A stretch of 64,000 nt of DNA from an uncultured Roseobacter sp. GTDB lineage: Bacteria; Pseudomonadota; Alphaproteobacteria; Rhodobacterales; Rhodobacteraceae. This document shows, piece after piece, positions 41,606-49,602 of the stretch. The stretch lies in NCBI RefSeq assembly GCF_947488185.1, contig NZ_CANKYM010000002.1, positions 62,001 through 126,000 of the forward strand, given 5' to 3'. The translations under genes were made by a program, and so were the position numbers. The first letter of the stretch is position 1. Each line of letters opens with the position of its first letter. Below the pieces are notes generated by a model. It did no database searches. It was not told the origin of the DNA and was given only the letters and a program-made list of their open reading frames with translations.

Positions 41606-43096
41606 TCAAAGGCCTTTGTCCTGGCCGCTGTCGCGTTTCAGACTCGCTTCGGCTTCTATCTCAACACGGTACCCACCTATCAGGCTGGCGACGACAATCA
41701 GGGTGTTTGCAGGCTTGATCGCGCCAAAGACGCGCCCATGCGCCAGGGAGACCGCTTCGACGTCGGCTTCGTCCACAATATAGATGCGCGTCCGTACCAC
41801 ATCTTCGGCGGTAGCGCCCAAAGCCGCGAGAGCCGCCAGGATTTTGTCGAGCACGTAGGTTGTTTGCGCCTCTGCGTCCGCGCTTGCGACGATGCGGTCT
41901 GCGCCTGCGGTGGCGGTCGTCCCGGAGACGAGGATGCGGTTCCCAATCTGCTGGGCGCGCGCATAACCAGCGATCTCTTCCCACTTTGATCCGCTCAACA
42001 CCTGTTTGCCGTCTGTGCGGTGCGGGCTCTGCGTGGCGGTGTGTGGCAGGGGTATCGTCTCAAGGTGGTGGGTCAGATCGCCTGACGCGGTCAGGAAGGG
42101 CGGGCGGCGGTATTCATCGCCGCAATCGCCTGGTACGCCCGTCGCGTTGTCAAAGGCTTCTGCCAACCGGGCCTGATCGTCGGCATCCAGTGCGAATGAG
42201 AACAGGCGCAGGTTGTCATCGGTGTGAACCCGTTCGCCCAGGCGCGCGCCAACAATTACGCCTGCAACGGTGGGATGGTCCAGCACCCAGCGCGTCGCGA
42301 CGTTGGGGATCGAGACATCATGCTTCTTTGCGATTGCACCGGCGGCAGACAGGATGCTTTGAAAGCCGGCCCACCCACCGGTCACATCAATGAAACGCTT
42401 GTACTTCATCTTGGACCAGTCGGTAATCTCGGACGGCTCAGCTTGGCCCAGCCAGCGTTCGGACAGGAACCCGCCGCACAGCGTCCCATAGGCCAGAAGC
42501 CGGACGTTGGTGCGAGCGCAGAGGTCGGACAGTTGATGGGCGGCTCGGCGGTCCACAAGCGAGAATGAGACCTGATTGGTCATGAGCGGCACGCCGTCGG
42601 ACAGGGCAACTTGGAGATGCGCGGCATCGAAGTTGGTGACGCCGATCTCTGCGATCAGCCCCTCCTCGCGCAAGCGGGCGAGTTCATGCAAGGCCTCTAG
42701 CCATGCGGGGTGCTGAAAACTCCACCAGTGAATCTGCAGCAGATCCACGCGATCAACACCCAGCCGGCGCAGGCGTTCTTCGACGCCTGCACGCACCACA
42801 TCCGCTGTCATCGGACCGGGAGGGGGGCACCATTTGGTGAAGGCCAGCGCGCGGGGGGCCACACCGCGTGCCAACAGGTTTCCAGCGATGATTTCGGCAC
42901 TGCCGTAGTGATCTGCCATGTCGAAGGTGTCAAAGCCGTGACGGGCATAGACCGCCAGCCAGTCCCCACCCGTTTGGGGGTCGATTGTCTCGCCGTCCTT
43001 TTCGATGTCCGCCACCTGCCAGAGGCCGGTCACGACACGTGAGATGTTCAAATTCTCCGACAGTTGAAAGCGGTCTGGGTGTCGGTGATCTGTCAT
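41606..43096 (-). CDS. Aldo/keto reductase-RidA fusion protein
   Basis: A 496-aa fusion. Residues 1-350 are an aldo/keto reductase with its tetrad: Asp and Tyr in FDMADHYGSAE, Lys in LAFTKW, His in LLQIHWWS. Residues about 370-490 are a RidA/YjgF domain (RILVSGTTATAGADRIVA, RTRIYIVDEADVEAVSLAHG). The RidA Arg that contacts the imine/enamine carboxylate (in P-A-R-S) is replaced: PANTLIVVAS, so it belongs to an Arg-less Rid subfamily. ATG 43096 begins the AKR domain; the frame to 43288 overlaps the divergent gene. Probably reduces a keto compound and hydrolyses a reactive intermediate of the same pathway. Confidence 0.88.
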   Translation of the reverse strand: MTDHRHPDRFQLSENLNISRVVTGLWQVADIEKDGETIDPQTGGDWLAVYARHGFDTFDMADHYGSAEIIAGNLLARGVAPRALAFTKWCPPPGPMTADVVRAGVEERLRRLGVDRVDLLQIHWWSFQHPAWLEALHELARLREEGLIAEIGVTNFDAAHLQVALSDGVPLMTNQVSFSLVDRRAAHQLSDLCARTNVRLLAYGTLCGGFLSERWLGQAEPSEITDWSKMKYKRFIDVTGGWAGFQSILSAAGAIAKKHDVSIPNVATRWVLDHPTVAGVIVGARLGERVHTDDNLRLFSFALDADDQARLAEAFDNATGVPGDCGDEYRRPPFLTASGDLTHHLETIPLPHTATQSPHRTDGKQVLSGSKWEEIAGYARAQQIGNRILVSGTTATAGADRIVASADAEAQTTYVLDKILAALAALGATAEDVVRTRIYIVDEADVEAVSLAHGRVFGAIKPANTLIVVASLIGGYRVEIEAEASLKRDSGQDKGL

Positions 43097-43212
43097 GAAG
43101 GCTCCCGTCTCTCGGCGGCCTCGGACGAATGGCACTTGAGCACTGCGCCATATCCGATAACCTTGGCCAGATAAGACCAAGCGTTGGCGGCAGTCCAGCG
43201 GAAAGGACGGGG

Positions 43213-43590
43213 ATGGAAGAGGACAAGGAGGGTGCGGGGTTCTGGCTCTATGACCTGAAGGTGGAGACCGTCCTTGACGGTCGCACACCGGTCTGTCGTC
43301 ATATCGAAGGCGAGAGTTTTCAGGTCGAGGGAGAGACGTTGGTCTTCGATCCCGGCACCCGGATATCGATGTACGCCCTGACTGCGTTGATGCCGCTTTT
43401 GCCCGCCAAACAGCGCATGACCGATCCCAACGACTGGATCAGCACGGATGCCGAGGTGGCCTGCCCCGATCCGCATTGCGGCGGTCGTTTTCGGATCACA
43501 CGCCTTGAAAAGCGCTGGTTTACACATGCCGGAACGACCGGGCAGCCCGATGCCCGGGGAACACCCTATTGGGAGGAGGACAACGCGTGA
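43213..43590 (+). CDS. TIGR04076 family protein
   Basis: A 125-aa protein: FWLYDLKVETVLDGRTPVCR, SMYALTALMPLLPAKQRMTD, then NDWISTDAEVACPDPHCGGR. This is the TIGR04076 pattern with conserved Cys in V-C-R-H and C-P-D-P-H-C. Function unknown; often next to metabolic reductases. ATG 43213 gives the family start. Its stop overlaps the GTG of the next gene. It heads the plus-strand operon, divergent from the AKR-RidA fusion. Confidence 0.85.
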   Translation: MEEDKEGAGFWLYDLKVETVLDGRTPVCRHIEGESFQVEGETLVFDPGTRISMYALTALMPLLPAKQRMTDPNDWISTDAEVACPDPHCGGRFRITRLEKRWFTHAGTTGQPDARGTPYWEEDNA

Positions 43591-44663
43591 CTGCGGAAAC
43601 AGCAGATCTGCGCCCGGGCTATGCCATCTCGCGTGTGATCAAAGGCGGTTGGCAACTGGCGGGCGATCATGGTCCGGTGGACCGGGCCGAGGCTGTCCGC
43701 GATATGGAAGCCTTTCTGGACGCGGGCATCACGACCTTTGATTGCGCCGACATCTATGTGGGCGTCGAAGAAATGATCGGCGATTTCATCGGTGATCTGC
43801 GACGTCGGCGCGGCGCCGATGTTGCGAATTCGGTCAAGGTGCACACGAAACTGGTGCCGGACTTGGGCCTGCTGGAGAACATCGAGCCTGATCAGGTCGA
43901 GGCGATCATAGATCGTTCGCTGAAACGCCTGCAGGTGGAGCAGCTTGATTTGGTGCAATTCTACTGGTGGGATTTGACCATGGGCGATCCGCTGGTCGGG
44001 CTGGAGGTGTTGAAACGCTGTCAGGAGAAGGGCAAACTGGCCCATCTGGGCGTGACAAATTGGGACATCGTCGAGACGCAGCCGTTCCTCGACGCGGGCT
44101 TCGACATTGTCTCGACGCAGGTGCAGTATTCGATCTTGGACCGGCGGCCCGAGAGCGGCCTCACAGCTTGGGCCAGCGCGCATGACATGCAGCTTTTGTG
44201 CTACGGCACCTTGGCGGGCGGGTTCCTGACAGAGCGTTGGCTGGGCGCGACCGATCCCGGCTTTGCCTTCGAGAACCGGAGCCTGATCAAGTACCGTTTG
44301 ATCATCGATGAATTTGGCCCGTGGGAGGCGTTTCAACAGCTGCTTACAGTGCTGAAGTCGGTTGGAGACAAGCACGGCGTGTCACTGTCAACCGTCGCAA
44401 CACGTTGGGTGCTGGACCAGTCGCAAGTGGCCGCTGCCATCGTCGGCGCGCGTTATGCACGGCACCTGCCGCAGACGTTGGAGGTTTTCGACTTTGCGCT
44501 GGATGCCGATGATCAAACAGCAATTGATACGGTGCTGCGGGACGCCCCCGGGCCACAAGGTCCGGTGTTCGGTCTGGAACGTGACCGGGGCGGGCGGCAC
44601 GGGCGGATCATGAAATACAACCTCAACACGCGCCCTGACGACAAGGTTCTGGGGAGTGGATGA
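43587..44663 (+). CDS. Aldo/keto reductase, active-site His replaced by Tyr
   Basis: A 358-aa AKR with Asp and Tyr in FDCADIYVGVEE and Lys in KVHTKLVPD. Where the AKR His is expected, the sequence is DLVQFYWWDLT, with Tyr instead. Overall it is close in layout to the AKR half of the fusion at 41606. The C-terminal 50 residues (GPVFGLERDRGGRHGRIMKY) are an extension seen in a subgroup of AKRs. Starts at GTG overlapping the TIGR04076 stop (GTGA). Cotranscribed with the Liv transporter genes. Confidence 0.85.
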   Translation: MTAETADLRPGYAISRVIKGGWQLAGDHGPVDRAEAVRDMEAFLDAGITTFDCADIYVGVEEMIGDFIGDLRRRRGADVANSVKVHTKLVPDLGLLENIEPDQVEAIIDRSLKRLQVEQLDLVQFYWWDLTMGDPLVGLEVLKRCQEKGKLAHLGVTNWDIVETQPFLDAGFDIVSTQVQYSILDRRPESGLTAWASAHDMQLLCYGTLAGGFLTERWLGATDPGFAFENRSLIKYRLIIDEFGPWEAFQQLLTVLKSVGDKHGVSLSTVATRWVLDQSQVAAAIVGARYARHLPQTLEVFDFALDADDQTAIDTVLRDAPGPQGPVFGLERDRGGRHGRIMKYNLNTRPDDKVLGSG

Positions 44664-45429
44664 GTTGATCCTCGCGACCGAGGACCTGAGCCTCAGCTTT
44701 GGCACTGTGAAAGCGGTGGACACAGTGTCGCTCAAGGTGCGGCGCGGTACAATCACCGGGCTGATTGGACCAAATGGAGCCGGTAAATCAACGCTCTTTA
44801 ATCTGCTGACCGGGGCATTAAAGCCGGATACCGGGGCGGTGCGGCTTGAAGAGCAGGATATCACGGGCATGTCCCCTGATCGGCTCTTTGCGCTTGGGCT
44901 GGGCCGGACCTTTCAGATCGCGCGGCCTTTTGCGCGGATGAGCGTGCTGGAAAACGTAATGCTGGCCCCGATGGGTCAGATTGGCGAGCGCATCGCCGGG
45001 CCCTTCCTGTTTCGAGGGCGGATGCGGGCGCAGGAACGTCTTATTCGCGACAAGGCGCTGGACGTGCTGGATTTCGTGACACTGGGCCCTTTGGCCGACC
45101 ATCCTGCGGGCAAGATTTCCGGCGGGCAGATGAAGCTGTTGGAACTGGCCCGCGTACTGATGGGCGACCCGAAACTGATACTGCTTGATGAACCGGCGGC
45201 GGGGGTGAACCCGGTGCTGACCGAGACGCTGATTGGCAAGATCGAAGAGCTGAACCGGCAGGGCAAGACCTTTGTCATCATCGAGCACGATATGGATTTT
45301 GTCATGCGCCATTGCGACCCGGTCATTGCGCTGGCCGAAGGTCGCGTGATCTTTGAAGGCTCCAGCGACGATGCCCTGGCCAATCCGGTTCTGCTGGATG
45401 CCTATCTGGGGGCAACGGCAGATGGTTGA
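44656..45429 (+). CDS. Liv-type ABC transporter ATPase (LivG-like)
   Basis: A 257-aa ATPase: Walker A GPNGAGKST, signature ISGGQMKLLELARVL, Walker B LILLDEPAAGVNP, and switch His in IIEHDMDF. GLGRTFQIARPFARMSVLEN is the LivG-type Q-loop region. The frame starts at GTG 44656, but GGGGAG lies 8 bases before TTG 44665, which may be the real start. Overlaps the AKR stop. Imports branched-chain amino acids or a related carboxylate or amide with the next four genes. Confidence 0.92.
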   Translation: MDELILATEDLSLSFGTVKAVDTVSLKVRRGTITGLIGPNGAGKSTLFNLLTGALKPDTGAVRLEEQDITGMSPDRLFALGLGRTFQIARPFARMSVLENVMLAPMGQIGERIAGPFLFRGRMRAQERLIRDKALDVLDFVTLGPLADHPAGKISGGQMKLLELARVLMGDPKLILLDEPAAGVNPVLTETLIGKIEELNRQGKTFVIIEHDMDFVMRHCDPVIALAEGRVIFEGSSDDALANPVLLDAYLGATADG

Positions 45430-46153
45430 GCCGATCCTGCAGGCCAAAGCGGTGACCGCCGGTTATGTGCCCGACCTGCCCATTTTGCGCGATGTGTCCC
45501 TGACCGTGCGGCCCGCAGAAATCACGCTGATCATCGGGCCAAACGGGGCGGGCAAATCGACGCTCATCAAGGCGATTTCAGGGCTGCTGCCCGTCAGCAG
45601 TGGCCAGATCCGTTTCGACGGCAGCGACATCACCGGCATCCGCACAGACCAGCTCTCGGCGCAAGGCATCGCTTACGTACCACAGACGGATAACATCTTT
45701 CGCAGCCTGACGATCCGGCAGAACCTTGACCTCGCCTTGCGGCGGGCCGGCGGTCAGGTCCCGACCCGGTTGGCGCAGCTTTTTGAACAATTCCCTGCAC
45801 TTGCAGCCAAGCAGGGCGACAAGGCTGGAACCTTGTCGGGCGGCCAGCGCCAGTTTCTGGCGATTGCGATGGCGCTGGCCACCGCGCCGAAACTGATCCT
45901 GATGGACGAGCCCTCGGCGGGCCTGTCCCCAAAGGCCACGCAAGAGGTGCTGGAGCATGCCCGCACGCTGACAACCCAAGGTGTGTCGATCCTGCTGGTC
46001 GAGCAGAACGTCAACCAGGCGCTGCGCCTCGCGGATCACTGCTTCATTTTGGCCGAAGGGCGCAACCAGTTGGACGGACCGGCGGAAAGCCTGCGAGGCA
46101 ACAAGGTTGTTGGCGAGATCTATCTTGGCAATCGACGGGTAGGGTTCGCATGA
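45422..46153 (+). CDS. Liv-type ABC transporter ATPase (LivF-like)
   Basis: A 243-aa ATPase: Walker A GPNGAGKST, GIAYVPQTDNIFRSLTIRQN (LivF-type), signature LSGGQRQFLAIAMAL, Walker B LILMDEPSAGLSP, His in LLVEQNVNQAL (Asn in the switch position, as is common in LivF). ATG 45422 overlaps the LivG-like stop and begins the normal family N-terminus. Pairs with the LivG-like ATPase. Confidence 0.92.
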   Translation: MVEPILQAKAVTAGYVPDLPILRDVSLTVRPAEITLIIGPNGAGKSTLIKAISGLLPVSSGQIRFDGSDITGIRTDQLSAQGIAYVPQTDNIFRSLTIRQNLDLALRRAGGQVPTRLAQLFEQFPALAAKQGDKAGTLSGGQRQFLAIAMALATAPKLILMDEPSAGLSPKATQEVLEHARTLTTQGVSILLVEQNVNQALRLADHCFILAEGRNQLDGPAESLRGNKVVGEIYLGNRRVGFA

Positions 46154-47064
46154 TCCAGCACCTGCTCGACGGCATCCTGACCGGATCTTATCTGTCGCTC
46201 GGCGCAATTGGCTTGACGCTGGTGATGCATATCCTGCGGTTTGCGAATTTCTCACATGCCGAGCTTTTGTCGCTTGGGGCTTACGCCGCGCTAGTCTGCG
46301 ATGCGCTGGTCTCAGGGCTGGCCCCCTTCCTTGCAGTGAAGCTGGCGCCGCTGTCTCTGACCGGATCGCTGATCCTGGCGATCCTTGTTTCAATGGTCCT
46401 GACCGGGCTCTCGGCCCTGCTGATTGATCGGCTGGTGTTCAAGCGCGTGCGTGAAAAAGGGCAGGAGCTCTCGATGGTCTTTGCCAGTTTCGGCATGGCG
46501 CTGATCATGCGCAACGTCATAGGTTTGATCTTTGGGCTTAGCCCCGAGCTTTATTCCCGTGACATCGCCTTTGCCACGGTCCTCAGCCGCGATCCGCTGA
46601 TCCTGATCAAGCCTGATCAGGTCTTTGTGCTGGGTGCAGCGCTGCTGCTGATGTTTGCGCTGCACCTGGTCCTGTCGCGCACGACCTTTGGCTACGCCCT
46701 GCGGGCTGTGGCCGAAAACCCTTCGCTTGCACAGGTCAACGGGGTGAACCTGCAGCGGACCATCATGGCGGTCTGGCTGATTGGCGGCGGGCTGGCCGCT
46801 GTCGCGGGGGTGTTTTACGGCATCAGCCACCAGCTGATCCCGGTTATGGGCCGCGATCTGGTGCTGCCGATCTTTGCGGCCACGATCGTGGGCGGCATCG
46901 GTAGCGTTTATGGTGCGGTGCTCGGCGGGTTCATCGTCGGCATCGCGGGCAATCTGGCGCTGCTCATACTACCGTCGGGCTACACGCCCTCGGTGCCGTT
47001 CCTGATGATCCTTGCGGTCTTGATGATCCGACCGCATGGGCTGTTCGGCGAGGCCCGCGCGTGA
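46150..47064 (+). CDS. Liv-type ABC permease (LivH-like)
   Basis: A 304-aa permease with about eight transmembrane helices. GSYLSLGAIGLTLVMHILRF then ANFSHAELLSLGAYAAL is the LivH opening motif. FGYALRAVAENPSLAQVNGV is the cytoplasmic EAA-like loop that contacts the ATPases. ATGA overlap with the LivF-like gene. Confidence 0.92.
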   Translation: MIQHLLDGILTGSYLSLGAIGLTLVMHILRFANFSHAELLSLGAYAALVCDALVSGLAPFLAVKLAPLSLTGSLILAILVSMVLTGLSALLIDRLVFKRVREKGQELSMVFASFGMALIMRNVIGLIFGLSPELYSRDIAFATVLSRDPLILIKPDQVFVLGAALLLMFALHLVLSRTTFGYALRAVAENPSLAQVNGVNLQRTIMAVWLIGGGLAAVAGVFYGISHQLIPVMGRDLVLPIFAATIVGGIGSVYGAVLGGFIVGIAGNLALLILPSGYTPSVPFLMILAVLMIRPHGLFGEARA

Positions 47065-48032
47065 TCGGTGTCATCTCATACCTCGTGTTCTTCGCCACCA
47101 CCGCCTCGATCCTGGCGATTGCGGTTCTGGGGCTGAACCTGCAATGGGGCAATACGGGGCTCTTTAATGGCGGGGTCGTCGCCTTCTTTGGCGCAGGGGC
47201 TTATGCGACACTGATCCTGGGCGGAGCAGCGCAGGCGGGCCATCTGGGTGGCTATGGTATCTTCTATCCGCTGGCGCTTTTGGGCGGCATGGTGGCGGCG
47301 GGTCTGATGGCGTGGATCGTGGGGCTGCTGACGCTGCGGCTGCGGCACGACTATCTCGCGATTGCGACCTTTGGCGTTGCCGTCGCCTTCGAGAACCTGA
47401 TGCGCAATGCCGAATGGTTGGCGGGGGGTGCAAAGGGCGTGCGCGGTTTCGAGCGGCCACTGCGCACGGCACTTGGGGACGGGTTCATCTACAACCTGGT
47501 CTTTTTTGTCGTCGTGCTGCTGATCTTGATCCTCACCTATCTGTTCCTGCAGCGTCTCGTCGTCTCGCCCTTCGGGCGCCTGTTGCGTGCGATCCGCGAG
47601 GATGAAGAGGCCGCACAGTCGCTTGGCAAGAACCCTGCACGCATTCGTCTCATTGCCTTCATCACCGGGTCCGTCATCCTGGGACTTGCGGGGGGCCTTT
47701 ACGGCACCTTCTACGCCTTTGTCAGCCCACAAGACGTTCTGCCGACGCTCACATTCCAGATTTGGGCGATGCTGATCGTTGGCGGCGCTGGCAACAACCG
47801 CGGCGCGATCTTTGGCGCGTTTCTGATATGGGGCGCGTGGACGGCATCGGGCTGGGCGTTGTCACGCTTTGCGCCCGTCGAGGTACAGCTTTACACTGGC
47901 TCCGTTCAATTCATACTGATCGGATCGGTGATCGTTGGCATGCTGATGTGGCGGCCCCAAGGGTTTCTGCCAGAGCGTCTTGTCGTATCACACAAGGGAA
48001 AAACCAAAAGAAAACAACACGGAGAGTATTGA
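47061..48032 (+). CDS. Liv-type ABC permease (LivM-like)
   Basis: A 323-aa permease, GTG start overlapping the LivH-like stop. GLNLQWGNTGLFNGGVVAFF and LRLRHDYLAIATFGVAVAFE are LivM signatures; FGRLLRAIREDEEAAQSLGK is the coupling loop. The basic tail (HKGKTKRKQHGEY) is cytoplasmic. About eight to nine helices. Confidence 0.92.
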   Translation: MIGVISYLVFFATTASILAIAVLGLNLQWGNTGLFNGGVVAFFGAGAYATLILGGAAQAGHLGGYGIFYPLALLGGMVAAGLMAWIVGLLTLRLRHDYLAIATFGVAVAFENLMRNAEWLAGGAKGVRGFERPLRTALGDGFIYNLVFFVVVLLILILTYLFLQRLVVSPFGRLLRAIREDEEAAQSLGKNPARIRLIAFITGSVILGLAGGLYGTFYAFVSPQDVLPTLTFQIWAMLIVGGAGNNRGAIFGAFLIWGAWTASGWALSRFAPVEVQLYTGSVQFILIGSVIVGMLMWRPQGFLPERLVVSHKGKTKRKQHGEY

Positions 48033-48034
48033 AT

Positions 48035-49297
48035 ATGTCCATTATCAGAGTTTCAAGAGCCTCGATTGGCCTCGCACTCGGTCTTAGCGCCGTATCGGGT
48101 GCGGCCTATGCGCAGGACTGCACCACCAAGATTGGCGCCGTGCTGCCCACCTCGGTCGACTGGGGCCGCCCGATTGCTGAGACCGCACAGTTTGCCGTCG
48201 ATCAGGTCAATGCAGCAGGCGGTGCTGCGGGCTGTCAGATCGAAATGGTCCTGCGCGACACTCAGGTTGATCCGAAAGTCGGGGTCGATGCCGCGAAGGC
48301 TCTCGTGGATCTGGAAGGTGTGAAGGTGCTCTTGGGGGCTGTCTCGTCGGGTGTGTCCATGCCGATCCTGACCTCCGTGACCGTTCCAAGCGGCGTGATG
48401 CAGATGTCGTGCTGTTCGTCTTCGACGGCCTTCACCGGCCTGTCGGAAGAGGGCAAAACGAACGGGCTGTGGTACCGCACCTTTGCCACCACGGGTGTGC
48501 AATCCGCGGTCGGTGCGAAAGTCGCCGCGGACAAGGGCTATAAATCCATCGCCATCCTCTACAAGAACGACGACTGGGGTCAGGACATGGCCCGCCTGAT
48601 CGCGGCGGACTTTGCCGCCGTTGGGGTAGAGGTCACGGCCTCTGTTGCGATCAACGATGCACAGCCCAACTATCGCGCCGAGGTGACCGATGCGCTGTCA
48701 GGCCAGCCCGAAGCGCTCTATCTCGCGCTCTATCCCGCAGAGGGGACGGCGGCGGTGCGTGAATGGCTGTCGCTTGGCGGAACGCAAAACATGATCCTCG
48801 CCAACTCCCTGAAATCGGATGAGTTCCGGGACAATGTCGGCCTACAGTATCTCGGCTCAGCGCTTGGCACGGACACTGCCTCGCCGCGTTCGGAAAGTGC
48901 CGATGCATTCCGCGCCGCTTACCAGGAGCGCTTTGAGGCAGAACCCAACGGCCCCGGTCTTGCCAACAGCTATGATGCGGCCATGCTGGCGCTGCTGGCG
49001 ATGGAGGCGGCTGGCAAGGACGCATCCGGCGCGGATGTGGCAGCCGCCATGTCCCGCGTGACGGACCCCGCCGGGACGCCGGTGAGCGCTGACACGGCTG
49101 GGTTCGTAGCGGCAAAGGAGGTGCTTGCTGGTGGTGGCACGGTGATGTTCCAAGGGGCCACCGGTGATGTACGATTTGATGAGAACGGCGACGTCTCCGC
49201 TCCGGCGGTTATCTGGTCCTTCTCCGAAAGCGGCACGGAGGAGATCGAGTACATTCCGCTGAGCGACGTTGACGCTTTCATTGCGTCACTCAAATAG
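48035..49297 (+). CDS. Periplasmic substrate-binding protein (Peripla_BP_6, LivJ-like)
   Basis: A 420-aa binding protein: signal peptide (SIGLALGLSAVSGAAYAQDC), then KIGAVLPTSVDWGRPIAETA and ILYKNDDWGQDMARLIAADF, the two-lobed type I fold. GGAGAG precedes ATG 48035; the frame open from 47762 lies in the permease gene and is not used. The order binding protein last is less usual. The substrate is unknown; the linked AKR, RidA and TIGR04076 genes suggest a specialised amino-carboxylate, amide or keto-acid rather than plain leucine. A strong terminator follows. Confidence 0.92.
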   Translation: MSIIRVSRASIGLALGLSAVSGAAYAQDCTTKIGAVLPTSVDWGRPIAETAQFAVDQVNAAGGAAGCQIEMVLRDTQVDPKVGVDAAKALVDLEGVKVLLGAVSSGVSMPILTSVTVPSGVMQMSCCSSSTAFTGLSEEGKTNGLWYRTFATTGVQSAVGAKVAADKGYKSIAILYKNDDWGQDMARLIAADFAAVGVEVTASVAINDAQPNYRAEVTDALSGQPEALYLALYPAEGTAAVREWLSLGGTQNMILANSLKSDEFRDNVGLQYLGSALGTDTASPRSESADAFRAAYQERFEAEPNGPGLANSYDAAMLALLAMEAAGKDASGADVAAAMSRVTDPAGTPVSADTAGFVAAKEVLAGGGTVMFQGATGDVRFDENGDVSAPAVIWSFSESGTEEIEYIPLSDVDAFIASLK

Positions 49298-49339
49298 CTT
49301 GCGTCACGACAGGCTGTATACGCCTTGATATAGTCCGAT

Positions 49340-49368
49340 GGCCGCCCGGTATGGGCGGCCTCTTTTTT
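49340..49368 (+). terminator. Rho-independent terminator of the Liv operon
   Basis: GGCCGCCC, loop GGTAT, GGGCGGCC, then TCTTTTTT: an 8-bp stem with T tract, 43 bases after the binding-protein stop. Confidence 0.92.
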
Positions 49369-49602
49369 GGGTGCCTGTCCTTGTAGAGTTCGTCGGCAGC
49401 AAGTGCATCAATGGCAGGTGTATCGGCAACCTGCGGGAGCAGTGCGTGGGCCAGTTTCAGGCGAACAGGAATGCTCCTTTCGCCATTGCTTGCAACACGC
49501 AGGCAGTCCACGAGTGCGTTAGTTTCTATCATGCCCCGCCAGTTCCTACGTACCTAGGTCAAGAACCTTGCAGTGAGCGGAAAGCAGGAGGCTGTTCGGA
49601 AT

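Noticed and set aside
49290..49532. 80-codon minus-strand frame after the Liv operon
   Set aside because: It runs through the rho-independent terminator and has no ribosome site or family resemblance.
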